Positions 24,883-33,046 of a stretch of 64,000 nt of DNA are shown one piece after another; position 1 is the first letter of the stretch, and every line of letters begins with the position of its first letter. Under the pieces are notes generated by a model. The model worked only from the letters and a program-made list of their open reading frames with translations, had not been told where the DNA came from and made no database searches. The stretch spans positions 1 to 64,000 of the forward strand of contig NZ_JADEYR010000012.1 of the NCBI RefSeq assembly GCF_015209585.1, read 5' to 3'. The DNA comes from Brachybacterium epidermidis (GTDB lineage Bacteria > Actinomycetota > Actinomycetes > Actinomycetales > Dermabacteraceae). A program made the translations under genes and the position numbers.

Positions 24883-26589
24883 TCAGTCATAGACGCCCTC
24901 CAGGAACCATTCACCGGTGCGGGACAGGGCCAGCACCGCGGCCTCCTCCTCCCCCGCGGCGGCGAGCACCAGCTGCAGGCGCGCCGCACGGTTGCCGCCC
25001 GTGGTCCCCCAGCGCTCGTCGATCACCGTGGGGGAACCGTGCGTGAGCACGGGGTGGGTGCTGCCCGCCCGCAGCCCGATCCGCTGCAGGGCGGGAGTGC
25101 CGGGAGCGGTGACCAGCAGGCGGGCCGGGGGCGCACTGAGCAGCCCGCGGGCGGTGACCACCACGGGATCGCCGTGCGCATCCTGCAGCTGCACCGGGGG
25201 CGGGGTGCGGAACACCGTGGCCGGCACGGGCCGCGGCAGGGACCCCGGCCAGGGGCCCACCCGGCGGGGAGGCTTCTCGGTGCGCCACGGCACCAGCTGC
25301 ACCTCCTCGGCCAGCAGGCGCCCTCCCACCAGCACCGGCACCTGCACGGCGTCCTCCCCGGCCAGGCCCTGGGCACGGGCGAAGGCACGGGAGGCCCGCT
25401 GCGCGGCCTCACCGGCACTGCCCCACAGGGCGGGAGCGTTCCGGGAGGCCGGCTCCAGCTGCAGGGGGTGCAGGCCGATCCGCACGATCGCCCCGGTGGC
25501 GGGACCGCCCAGGCGGGAGCGGGTGATCCAGCCGTCGCACTGCCAGCGGATGCGGTCCACGACGTCGGCCACGGTGAGCGCACCGTCGTGCCGCCAGGTG
25601 CGCTCCATCTCCTCGCCGCTCTCGGTGCGCGCCACGATCCGCAGCCGGGTGCACACCAGGCCCCGCTCCACCAGCATCGAGTGCAGCTGCTCGGCCAGCG
25701 GACGAGCCACGAAGGCGGCCTGGTCGGTGCGCACCAGGGGCGGGTCAAGAGCGGTCTCGGCCAGGATCGGCTGGGCGGGGTGGTGCGCGGCGGGCGGCGC
25801 GGGCTCCCGACCTGCGGACAGCAGGTGCAGGGTGGCCACGTCGGGGCCGAAGCGGTCGGCCACCGAGGCGGCGGGCAGGGCGGCCAGGTCCCCCAGGGTG
25901 GCGATGCCCAGGCGCTGCAGCAGGTCGACGGTCTCGGGCAGGTCCAGTCGGCGCTCGGTCCGGTCGGCCCGGGTGGCGGTGGGCTGGCCGCGGTGCCCCC
26001 AGCCGGGGCCGACGGGGGCGTCGCGGAGGGCTCCGATCGGGTGCGGGGCGAGGTAGTCCCCGGAGCGGCCGGGGTGGACGATCCTGCCGGTGCGGGCGGC
26101 GAGCAGGGCCGCGAAGGGACCGTCGGCGATGCCCACGGAGCAGTCCCAGCCGGTGAGGTCGGCGACGGCGTCGATGATGCGCTCGGCGAGCACCGGCTCG
26201 CCGCCGTGGTGGCGAGCGGGACCGCGGGCGGCCATCAGCAGGGTGCCGGGGCGCAGCACGTCCACTCCGGCGGCGACGGTGTCCACCGCGGCGGCCACCA
26301 GTTCGAACAGTGCAGATTCGCTCTCGCGGTCGCCCTCCAGCACCAGGGCGTCCGGACAGGCGGCGCGGGCGGCACGACGCCGCATGCCGGGCAGCGCTCC
26401 CGCCCGCTGGGCGGCGGTGCCGGCGTGGGTGACGCGGTGCTGGTCCACCAGGATCACCGGGTCGAGGGCGAGGTCCACGGGTGGGGAGTCGGTGCGGCGC
26501 TGGTGGCGGTCCAGGGCCGCTACCAGCGGCCAGTCCGGCACGATCACGGCAGCGATGCGGGTGGCGGTGCGGGTATCGGTGCTGCTCAT
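24883..26589 (-). CDS. imuB: ImuB, inactive Y-family polymerase of the mutasome
   Basis: A 568-residue Y-family-like protein. It starts MSSTDTRTATRIAAVIVPDW. The catalytic acids of DinB are missing: the usual VDMDAFF position reads IVPDWPL and the second acidic pair is absent, as known for ImuB, which works as an adaptor to the beta clamp and DnaE2. The little-finger region lies around 320-420. ATG at 26589 overlaps the imuA' stop (TGATG). A longer frame upstream is antisense noise. Confidence 0.92.
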   Translation of the reverse strand: MSSTDTRTATRIAAVIVPDWPLVAALDRHQRRTDSPPVDLALDPVILVDQHRVTHAGTAAQRAGALPGMRRRAARAACPDALVLEGDRESESALFELVAAAVDTVAAGVDVLRPGTLLMAARGPARHHGGEPVLAERIIDAVADLTGWDCSVGIADGPFAALLAARTGRIVHPGRSGDYLAPHPIGALRDAPVGPGWGHRGQPTATRADRTERRLDLPETVDLLQRLGIATLGDLAALPAASVADRFGPDVATLHLLSAGREPAPPAAHHPAQPILAETALDPPLVRTDQAAFVARPLAEQLHSMLVERGLVCTRLRIVARTESGEEMERTWRHDGALTVADVVDRIRWQCDGWITRSRLGGPATGAIVRIGLHPLQLEPASRNAPALWGSAGEAAQRASRAFARAQGLAGEDAVQVPVLVGGRLLAEEVQLVPWRTEKPPRRVGPWPGSLPRPVPATVFRTPPPVQLQDAHGDPVVVTARGLLSAPPARLLVTAPGTPALQRIGLRAGSTHPVLTHGSPTVIDERWGTTGGNRAARLQLVLAAAGEEEAAVLALSRTGEWFLEGVYD

Positions 26590-27425
26590 CAGCCGGCCCT
26601 CCGCACGGGGTGCAGGGCGGGGCGTGAGGCGGCGCGCACGACGACGGGGTGCGTCGCAGCGGTGCCGTGCTCGATCCGGCCAACCACCTGCGGCAGCAGC
26701 ACCTGGACCTCCCGCTGCCCGGCGATGCCCCGGCCGCTGGAGGTGACGTGGAGACGGCGCTTGCGCAGGCGCCCCGATCCCTTCCCCAGTCCGGTCCAGC
26801 CGAGGGTGGTGGTGTGCAGGGTGATGTCGGCGGTGCCTGGCGGACGGGCGGCCAGCACCAGGGTGTCGGTGGCGCGGGCCCTGCCCAGCAGGCTGCGCCA
26901 CAGGGCCGGGGCGAGCTCCAGCTCGGAGCCGAGCACCAGCACGCCCACCCCGTCGGCGAGGGCGGAGAGCACCTGCGGGCGCTGTTCCCCTTCTGCGGGG
27001 GCGAGGGCGAGGCGGCAGGGGTCCAGCCCAGCATCCAGCGCAGAGCGCAGCCCGAGATCCGGCATCCCGGCGACGGCGCACCAGGAGTCCTCCCCTGCGG
27101 CAGCGACGGCGAGGGCCAGCAGCAGCGAGGTGGGAGCTGTGCCCTGGACCGCGATGGAGCTGCCAGCACGCACACCGACTCCGGGGAACAGATCGGCCAG
27201 CGGCTCCGGGACGGGCAGGTGGGCGCCGGTGCCGTCATCCCCCTCGGGCATCCCTGTCTCGGGAGTTGATCCGGGAGCGGACCCCTGGGCAGGAACGGGG
27301 CGCAGGGCGGTGCGGTCGATCCTCCCGCCCCAGCGGGCGGCGCTGCGCTCGGCCGCGGTGAGGACGGCACGCGCCTGTGCCAGACGCTCCTGCTGGACGG
27401 GACTCTCGCGGGTCACCGCAGTCAT
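26589..27425 (-). CDS. imuA': ImuA' (SulA/RecA-like mutasome protein)
   Basis: A 278-residue protein; ATG at 27425 has GGAGG 7 bp upstream. The middle part (VRAGSSIAVQGTAPTSLLLA at about 90-109) occupies the RecA-like Walker A place but lacks the Gly-Lys-Thr, and DTLVLAARPPG follows; the C-terminus has HLTSSG/VEVLLP-type strands (HVTSSGRG). Small RecA-like proteins in this position act with ImuB and DnaE2 in damage-induced mutagenesis. It is the first gene of the operon, 64 bp behind the SOS box. Confidence 0.85.
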   Translation of the reverse strand: MTAVTRESPVQQERLAQARAVLTAAERSAARWGGRIDRTALRPVPAQGSAPGSTPETGMPEGDDGTGAHLPVPEPLADLFPGVGVRAGSSIAVQGTAPTSLLLALAVAAAGEDSWCAVAGMPDLGLRSALDAGLDPCRLALAPAEGEQRPQVLSALADGVGVLVLGSELELAPALWRSLLGRARATDTLVLAARPPGTADITLHTTTLGWTGLGKGSGRLRKRRLHVTSSGRGIAGQREVQVLLPQVVGRIEHGTAATHPVVVRAASRPALHPVRRAG

Positions 27426-27488
27426 GGATCCACCTCCGTTCCGCCTCCCGTGGGCTTGTCGTACCGCCAGCCGATCGACACGCACATA

Positions 27489-27504
27489 TCGAATGTGCGT
27501 TCGA
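27489..27504 (-). promoter_or_regulatory. LexA (SOS) box of the imuA'-imuB-dnaE2 operon
   Basis: Read on the minus strand: TCGAAC-GCAC-ATTCGA, one base from the actinobacterial/Bacillus-type consensus TCGAAC-N4-GTTCGA. It lies in the 118-bp gap upstream of imuA' and points to LexA repression released by DNA damage. Confidence 0.85.
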
Positions 27505-27543
27505 ACTCTACGCCGGTGGGCGATGGTCCTCAAGGGAAGCAGG

Positions 27544-29235
27544 TCATAGCTTCGAACAGTTGTACGAAGCGTGACGGAGGGGTATGACAGACGAGGATCC
27601 GCAAAGCACGAACCTGTCAGAACGGTGGGTCCTCCGGCGGGGGCGGGCGTTGCTGGTCGGGGTGGTGGGCTGGTTGTGGTGGGCGCGCAGTGCGCGTTGT
27701 TCGCGGTCGCGTTCGAAGGTCTGCCACGCGGCGGTGAGCTCGGCGACGGTGGTGGGGGTGGCCAGGTCGGTGTCGTCCTGGACGGCGATCTTCGCGCGGG
27801 CACGGATCTCCCATGCGGTCACCCCGGGCCTGTCGGGGGTGGTGGTGTGGCGGGCAGGGTCGATGAGGCCTGCGGTCTTGAGCCGGTGGTGCATCCAGCA
27901 CAGCAGGTGCAGGTTGTCGATCTCGGTGAGCCCACCGCGGGTGGGGTCGGCGTGGTCGTACTCCTGGATGTGGTCGCACTCGGCGGCCCAGGAGGAGGGC
28001 CTCGTGCAGCCGGGGACCGCGCAGGTGGCGTGCCGCAGCCGCAGGTGCTCGAGCATCCGCGTGGTGGGGCGGTAGGCCTTGGCGGGCAGGGGCAGGAACG
28101 CGCCGGTGGCGGGGTCGGTGAGAACACGGTGCCAGGTCTCGCACTGCCCGGCGAGCTCTCTGGCCATGACGGCGGGGATGGGGATGGTGCCATCCAGGGT
28201 GCCGGGTTCCTCGGATGCGCCGAGCAGGGTCAGGGCCGGGACGGTGACGGCGAGACGGAACCGCTCCCGCGGGATCTTCACGCCGTCGGTGTCCAGGCTC
28301 GCGCCGGTGAGCAGTTCGTAGCGCAACCGGGCCAGGGACAGGGGCTTGCCGTGGGTGGTGACCGTGCCGTCGGGATCCAGGGGCGGGGGCTCCCCGGCCC
28401 CCAGGGCATGGCGCTGGGTGTGCTGGATGGCGCGGGCGGAAGCGTCCAGGCGCTGGGCCAGGGTGAGGATCTCGGGGATCGGGCCGATCACCTGGAGGCA
28501 GCCGATGCCGTCCTCCCCCACCGGCAGCAGGTCCACGCGGCGTCGTCCTTCGGGGGTGTGCTGGGGCGGGGTCTGTCGCTGTGCGGTGATGCGGGTGAGG
28601 GCGTGGGAGAGTCGGCGTCGATACTGCTCCACCGTCAGCTGCCCCAGCGGCCAGGTGGCGATGCTCTGGTCGAGGGCGGTCAGGTCCGTGGCTGTCAGGT
28701 GACGGGTGCGGCGCAGCAGGCGCTGGAACCACTCGCAGGGGAACTCCCCGGATGCGAGCCGGGCGAAACAGCACGGGAGAGCGGTGAGGGCGCGGTGGGC
28801 ATCGTTGATGCGGTGGTAGGCAGTGGCGCGGGTGCAGCGCAGGGCCAGAGCGACGGCGAGGGTCTCGGCCTCGTACTCATCGGCCCCGGAAGGGTCACCG
28901 CCCTGCGGGAACTCCAGCTGCCGCCAGAACCCGGCCAGACGCCGGTACTCGACCGCCAGGCGCTGGGACTCGGCGACGCCAGCGGTGAGCAGTTCCTGCA
29001 GGCCCGTATCGACCAGCAGATCCCCCAGGATCGGGTCATCCAGATCTCCACCCGGTGGTGCCACCGGGGGGCGCGGTGAGCCTACCGCCGACGGTGACGG
29101 GGGCGCCGCCGGTGACGGGGCTGCCGACGGCTCGACAGTCGCGGGCGTGGCAGGCGCGGCAGGGCCCGCACTCGCGCGTGCCGCCCCCTGATCGCCGCGT
29201 TCCTTCCGCGCGCCATCATCCAGCTCCCCCATCAC
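27544..29235 (-). CDS. DUF222 (13E12-type) HNH endonuclease domain protein
   Basis: A 563-residue protein of the repeated actinobacterial 13E12 family. A Pro/Ala-rich N-terminus (to about 60) precedes the DUF222 helical domain (about 75-380). The HNH motif follows: CAVPGCTRPSSWAAECDHIQ near 420 and NLHLLCWMHHRLK near 450, with two Cys-x-x-Cys-like pairs for zinc. Family members are mobile, high-copy genes of uncertain function. The C-terminal 50 residues are low-complexity. IS copy 2 ends 28 bp upstream of the ATG, so its native promoter has probably been displaced. Confidence 0.88.
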   Translation of the reverse strand: MMGELDDGARKERGDQGAARASAGPAAPATPATVEPSAAPSPAAPPSPSAVGSPRPPVAPPGGDLDDPILGDLLVDTGLQELLTAGVAESQRLAVEYRRLAGFWRQLEFPQGGDPSGADEYEAETLAVALALRCTRATAYHRINDAHRALTALPCCFARLASGEFPCEWFQRLLRRTRHLTATDLTALDQSIATWPLGQLTVEQYRRRLSHALTRITAQRQTPPQHTPEGRRRVDLLPVGEDGIGCLQVIGPIPEILTLAQRLDASARAIQHTQRHALGAGEPPPLDPDGTVTTHGKPLSLARLRYELLTGASLDTDGVKIPRERFRLAVTVPALTLLGASEEPGTLDGTIPIPAVMARELAGQCETWHRVLTDPATGAFLPLPAKAYRPTTRMLEHLRLRHATCAVPGCTRPSSWAAECDHIQEYDHADPTRGGLTEIDNLHLLCWMHHRLKTAGLIDPARHTTTPDRPGVTAWEIRARAKIAVQDDTDLATPTTVAELTAAWQTFERDREQRALRAHHNQPTTPTSNARPRRRTHRSDRFVLCGSSSVIPLRHASYNCSKL

Positions 29236-29259
29236 ACACCCCCTTTGGCCGGCAGCCTG

Positions 29260-29263
29260 TTAC
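29260..29263. repeat. Target-site duplication TTAC, left of IS copy 2
   Basis: TTAC immediately outside the left inverted repeat; repeated at 30970-30973. Confidence 0.93.
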
Positions 29264-29310
29264 CCTCGAGATTTCACGGGGGTGTGGTCTCGCCCGACGG
29301 ACGGCATAAA

Positions 29311-29382
29311 GAAAGGTGCTCCTGGCCTGGGATGATGCGGGGTGTTGAGTCTCGTAATCCCTGGCCGGAAGGAGCACCTTTC
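29311..29382 (+). promoter_or_regulatory. Inverted repeat burying the transposase ribosome-binding site (copy 2)
   Basis: Arms at 29311-29323 and 29370-29382, identical to those in copy 1 and at the same offsets from the element's end, while the spacer between them has diverged. Conservation of the arms alone supports a functional RNA stem. Confidence 0.75.
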
Positions 29383-29384
29383 AG

Positions 29385-30797
29385 GTGTCCCACCCTACCT
29401 TGTTCTTCTACCCCCGTCCGCGCGTGGACATCGCTGAGGTCCCGGCGGCCGCGCATGCGGGCGCGGTGCTGCTGACCGGCACGATCCACGCCACCGGCCT
29501 CGCCCCTTCGCTGCGTGAAGCTCTGGATCCGTGGACGAAGCCACTGGCCGAGCATCACGCCTCGAAGGTCCTGCTGGACCTCGCGATGACTCTCGCGATC
29601 GGCGGCGAGCACGCTTCGGATACTGATCTGCTGCGATGCGAACCGGGACTGTTCGGAGACGTCGCCTCGGCCCCAACGATCTCCAGGACCCTGACCACGC
29701 TGGCCGAGGACGCACCCGCCGTGGTCGAGGCGATCTCCCAGGCCCGCCGCATCGCGCGGGAACGGGCCTGGGCACTGGCCGGCGACCACTCCCCGGTCCG
29801 CAGGGTCAGTGCGCAGAATCCGCTGGTCATCGACCTCGACGCCACCCTGATCAACGTCCACAGCGAGAAGGAGCAGGCTGCACCGACGTTCAAACGCGGC
29901 TTCGGTTACCACCCACTGTGCGCTTTCCTGGACCACGGCAGCGAAGGAACCGGGGAACCGCTGGCGATCCACCTGCGCCCCGGCAACGCCGGTTCCAACA
30001 CCGCCGCCGATCACATCACCATCACCAGGCAGGCCCTTGCGCAGCTCCCGGCTGGTCTGCTCTCCTCCGGCGGAAGGGGGTCGAAGAAGGTCCTGATCCG
30101 CACCGACGGAGCCGGTGGCACCAAGGACTTCGTCAAGTGGCTGACCGGGCAGCGTCTGGCCTACTCAGTCGGGTTCACCCTCCCCGCGAACACTCCCGAC
30201 CTGCTGGAACGTATCGATGAGGCGAAGACGTGGACTCCTGCCTACGACACCGACACCGACGGGATCCGCGACGGAGCATGGGTCGCGGAACTGACCGGGC
30301 TGCTGGATCTTCAGGGTTGGCCGCCCGGGATGCGGGTGATCGTGCGGAAGGAACGTCCTCATCCTGGGGCGCAGCTGCGGATCACCGATCACGAGGGGAT
30401 GCGCATCACCGCGTTCGCGACCAACACCCCGCGCGGCCAACTTCCCGTGCTCGAGCTGCGACACCGCCGCCGCGCACGATGCGAAGACCGGATCCGCAAC
30501 GCCAAGGACATGGGCTTGATGAAGTTCCCGCTGCAGGGCTTCGCGCAGAACCAGGTCTGGTGCCAGATCATCCAGCTCGCTAGCGAGCTCGTCGCCTGGA
30601 TGCAGACCATCGCGCTGACCGGCCATGATGCGCGGAAGTGGGAGCCCAAACGGCTCCGCGCACGGCTGTTCGAGATCCCCGCGACCCTCGTGCGCCGCAG
30701 CCGGCACAACCTCCTCCACCTCGCCCAGCACGCTCCCGAAGCCCGCACCGTCCTAACCGGCGTCAACCGGCTCCGCATTGCCGTCGCGCAGACCTGA
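29385..30797 (+). CDS. IS1380-family-like DDE transposase, copy 2
   Basis: A 470-residue transposase starting at GTG 29385, colinear without gaps with the copy at 6054. Differences are scattered (for example ALSH versus AAAH near residue 22, and SEDEGIREG versus TDTDGIRDG near 285). The motifs PLVIDLDATL, IRTDGAGG and RCEDRIRNAKDMGL are all kept, so it looks functional. Confidence 0.93.
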   Translation: MSHPTLFFYPRPRVDIAEVPAAAHAGAVLLTGTIHATGLAPSLREALDPWTKPLAEHHASKVLLDLAMTLAIGGEHASDTDLLRCEPGLFGDVASAPTISRTLTTLAEDAPAVVEAISQARRIARERAWALAGDHSPVRRVSAQNPLVIDLDATLINVHSEKEQAAPTFKRGFGYHPLCAFLDHGSEGTGEPLAIHLRPGNAGSNTAADHITITRQALAQLPAGLLSSGGRGSKKVLIRTDGAGGTKDFVKWLTGQRLAYSVGFTLPANTPDLLERIDEAKTWTPAYDTDTDGIRDGAWVAELTGLLDLQGWPPGMRVIVRKERPHPGAQLRITDHEGMRITAFATNTPRGQLPVLELRHRRRARCEDRIRNAKDMGLMKFPLQGFAQNQVWCQIIQLASELVAWMQTIALTGHDARKWEPKRLRARLFEIPATLVRRSRHNLLHLAQHAPEARTVLTGVNRLRIAVAQT

Positions 30798-30969
30798 TCC
30801 GGCAAGGCCGCCCGTCCCTACGACCAGCAGCATCTCTTCTCGGGAGTGGAACCCGACCGCCCGCAACGGACACTGCGACGATCTGTCATACCCGAATGCC
30901 AGAATCAGCAGCTGAACACCGGCAACGACGCCGACCGCGACCGCTCACCAGCCCGATGAAAGATCGAGG

Positions 30970-30973
30970 TTAC
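30970..30973. repeat. Target-site duplication TTAC, right of IS copy 2
   Basis: Matches 29260-29263; sits just after the right inverted repeat. Confidence 0.93.
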
Positions 30974-31355
30974 GACCCGTTCGTTGATTCGATCCTAGGG
31001 GCCGCCACCGACAGATCAATGGCACACAAGAAATGGGGACACAAATGTGGAGAACACATGAATGGGGAGGAACCTCGAACACCCAGAGCATCCCGACGCC
31101 GCCCTTGCGGGCCAGCCGCCAGGACGCGCCCCCGCCCTACAGAACCTACTGGTCAGCCCGTAGCAATGCTCCACCGGTGATAGGCGGCACCCGGAACCGT
31201 ACCGTCGTTCGAATTGTGGACAACCACCCGGTGGGGAGGAACCCGAAACCGCCCCGAACACCGGCTGTGGAAAACCTGGTCCCGAACACCCTGCGCACAT
31301 CGCGCGAACAGCAGAATGGAAATATCCTGGTGGACAATCCCCCCAGCTGCACGGC
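30974..31355 (+). other. Non-coding stretch with four DnaA-box-like motifs
   Basis: 382 bp with no convincing gene; the open frames here lack codon bias and homology. Four 9-mers on one strand resemble DnaA boxes: TGTGGAGAA (31046-31054), TGTGGACAA (31215-31223, exact complement of the actinomycete box TTGTCCACA), TGTGGAAAA (31266-31274) and GGTGGACAA (31329-31337). A 29-bp segment at 31046 aligns ungapped with one at 31215 (21 of 29), sharing TGGGGAGGAACC, and CGAACACC occurs three times. It is more AT-rich than its surroundings. No dnaA, dnaN or other origin gene is near. Confidence 0.5.
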
Positions 31356-32186
31356 TCAGCCGGCCCCCAGCATCGCCCGTCGCTGCCAGAAGACGACCGC
31401 GCTCGCGGCAGCCACGTTCAGCGAGTCCACTCCCCCGGCCATCGGGATCACCACATGATCGGGGACGGCGCGCAGGGTCGCAGGGGTGAGGCCGTGCCCC
31501 TCGGTGCCCAGCACGAACGCGACCTTCCGGTCCGGCCCCAGGTCCACCACGTCGAGCGCCCGCGCCTCATCGGTGAGCGCCAGGGCCAGCACGTCGAAGC
31601 CCGCCTCGCGCAGCCGATCGGCATCGGCCGGCCATGCGCGCAGGCGCGTCCACGGCACCTGGAACACGGTGCCCATCGACACGCGGATCGAGCGCCGGTA
31701 CAGCGGGTCCGCACAGCGCGGCGTCACCAGCACGGCATCCACCCCCAGAGCCGCGGCCGAGCGGAACATGGCCCCCGCGTTCGTGTGATCGACGATGTCC
31801 TCCAGCACCGCGACGGTGCGGGCCCCCTCCAGCACCGCGGCCACCGGCGGGAGCTCAGGCCGGTGCATGGCAGCCAGCGCACCGCGGTGAAGGTGGAAGC
31901 CGGTGATCCGCTCCAGCAGTGCCTCCTCGCCCACCAGCACCGGCGCCTCGGGGAACCGGGAGGTGAGCGGCGCGAACTTCTCCAGCCACTTCTCGCTCAT
32001 CAGGAAGGAGCGCGGCTGCATGCCGGCATCCATCGCCCGTGAGATCACCTCGAAGCTCTCGGCCATGAACAGCCCGCGCTCCACCTCGATGCGCGAGCGC
32101 AGCCGCACGTCGGTCATCCGCAGGTAGTCGTCCAGCGCCGGGTCGGCGACGTCGTCGACCCCGATCCGGCGGATCTGAGGCTCCAC
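31356..32186 (-). CDS. TrmH/SpoU-family RNA 2'-O-methyltransferase
   Basis: A 276-residue SPOUT enzyme with the three knot motifs: NAGAMFRSAAALGVDAVL (about 130), FVLGTEGHGL (about 220) and IPMAGGVDSLNVAAASAV (about 245). It uses SAM to methylate a ribose in rRNA or tRNA; the exact target cannot be read. I chose GTG at 32186, one base beyond the ABC gene stop (TGAGGTG), with an IRRIGVDDVADPALDDY start typical of the family; the upstream extension is ABC-gene antisense frame. It is probably co-transcribed with the ABC gene. Confidence 0.88.
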   Translation of the reverse strand: MEPQIRRIGVDDVADPALDDYLRMTDVRLRSRIEVERGLFMAESFEVISRAMDAGMQPRSFLMSEKWLEKFAPLTSRFPEAPVLVGEEALLERITGFHLHRGALAAMHRPELPPVAAVLEGARTVAVLEDIVDHTNAGAMFRSAAALGVDAVLVTPRCADPLYRRSIRVSMGTVFQVPWTRLRAWPADADRLREAGFDVLALALTDEARALDVVDLGPDRKVAFVLGTEGHGLTPATLRAVPDHVVIPMAGGVDSLNVAAASAVVFWQRRAMLGAG

Positions 32187-32187
32187 C

Positions 32188-32982
32188 TCAGGACAGGGTG
32201 ACCGAGCGCGCGCTGAACCGCTCGCCGTGGCGGTCCACCACCAGGGGCAGCCCGAAGGTCCGGGTGAGGTTCTGCGAGGTGATCGTCTCGCCAATGGGGC
32301 CCGCCGCGACCACGCTGCCGTGACGCAGCAGAAGGGCGTGCGTGTAGCCCGGCGGGATCTCCTCGACGTGGTGGGTGACCAGCACGGTCACGGGGGTGGC
32401 CGGATCCTTCGCGAGCTGGCTCAGGGTGCGCACCAGCTCCTCGCGGCCGCCCAGGTCCAGCCCGGCGGCCGGCTCGTCCAGCAGCAGCAGCTCCGGGTCG
32501 GTCATGAGGGCGCGGGCCGACAGCACGCGCTTGCGCTCACCGGTGGACAGGGTGCCGAACATGCGGTCGGCCTTGTCGGCCACGCCGAAGGCGTCCAGCA
32601 GCACCCGGGCGCGGTCGAGGTCCATCTCGTCGTACTGCTCGCGCCAGCGCCCCACGATGCCGTACCCGGCGGTGACCACGACGTCCAGCACCTTCTCCTC
32701 GACCGGGACGGTCTCGGCGAGCTCCTGGCTGGCCAGGCCGATCAGGGGGCGCAGCTCGAAGATGTCGGTGCGGCCCAGCCGCTCGCCGAACAGGTCCACG
32801 GTGCCGCTGGTGGGGTGCAGGCGTGCCGCCAGCAGGCGCATCAGGGTGGACTTGCCGGCACCGTTGGGGCCCAGCACCGCCCAGCGGTCGCCTTCAGAGA
32901 TGGTCAGGTCGACGGAATCGAGGATGGCGCGCCCGCTGCGGCGGACCACGACGTCGTTCAGGGAAGCTGCTGCAAGGGCCAT
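32188..32982 (-). CDS. ABC transporter ATP-binding protein
   Basis: A 264-residue single nucleotide-binding domain: Walker A GPNGAGKST at 38-46, a Q-loop at SQEL, signature LSTGERKR, Walker B LLLLDEPAAGLD and switch His in THHVEE. It resembles the metal/iron-type or ModF-like stand-alone ATPases; no permease gene is adjacent, so the partner and substrate are unknown. The ATG at 32982 is divergent from the RNB ribonuclease gene across 64 bp. Confidence 0.85.
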   Translation of the reverse strand: MALAAASLNDVVVRRSGRAILDSVDLTISEGDRWAVLGPNGAGKSTLMRLLAARLHPTSGTVDLFGERLGRTDIFELRPLIGLASQELAETVPVEEKVLDVVVTAGYGIVGRWREQYDEMDLDRARVLLDAFGVADKADRMFGTLSTGERKRVLSARALMTDPELLLLDEPAAGLDLGGREELVRTLSQLAKDPATPVTVLVTHHVEEIPPGYTHALLLRHGSVVAAGPIGETITSQNLTRTFGLPLVVDRHGERFSARSVTLS

Positions 32983-33046
32983 GGGCCGAGCCTATCGCCC
33001 TAGACTGACCGAGCCGTCCCCGCCCAAGAGCCAGCAGGAGCCCACC

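Larger units (their letters stand above)
29264..30969 (+). mobile_element. IS1380-like insertion sequence, copy 2 (1706 bp)
   Basis: Same length, orientation and layout as the element at 5933-7638, with CCTCGA...TTTCA terminal inverted repeats and its own 4-bp TTAC duplication. It is inserted between a DUF222/HNH gene and a non-coding stretch. The separate duplication shows it arrived on its own and not as one arm of a composite transposon. Confidence 0.95.

Noticed and set aside
22417-27549. A 1710-codon open frame on the plus strand
   Set aside because: It is antisense to dnaE2, imuB and imuA', which have clear motifs; long antisense frames are expected at this GC content.
5933-30969. Composite transposon bounded by the two IS copies
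   Set aside because: Each copy has its own distinct 4-bp duplication, the proteins are diverged, and the DNA between includes ordinary chromosomal genes.
30974-31355. Chromosomal replication origin
   Set aside because: Only four boxes, no DNA-unwinding element that I can identify and no dnaA, dnaN, rpmH or parAB nearby.
31033-31458. A 141-residue gene in the non-coding stretch
   Set aside because: No codon bias or recognisable domain, and it runs into the trmH gene antisense.
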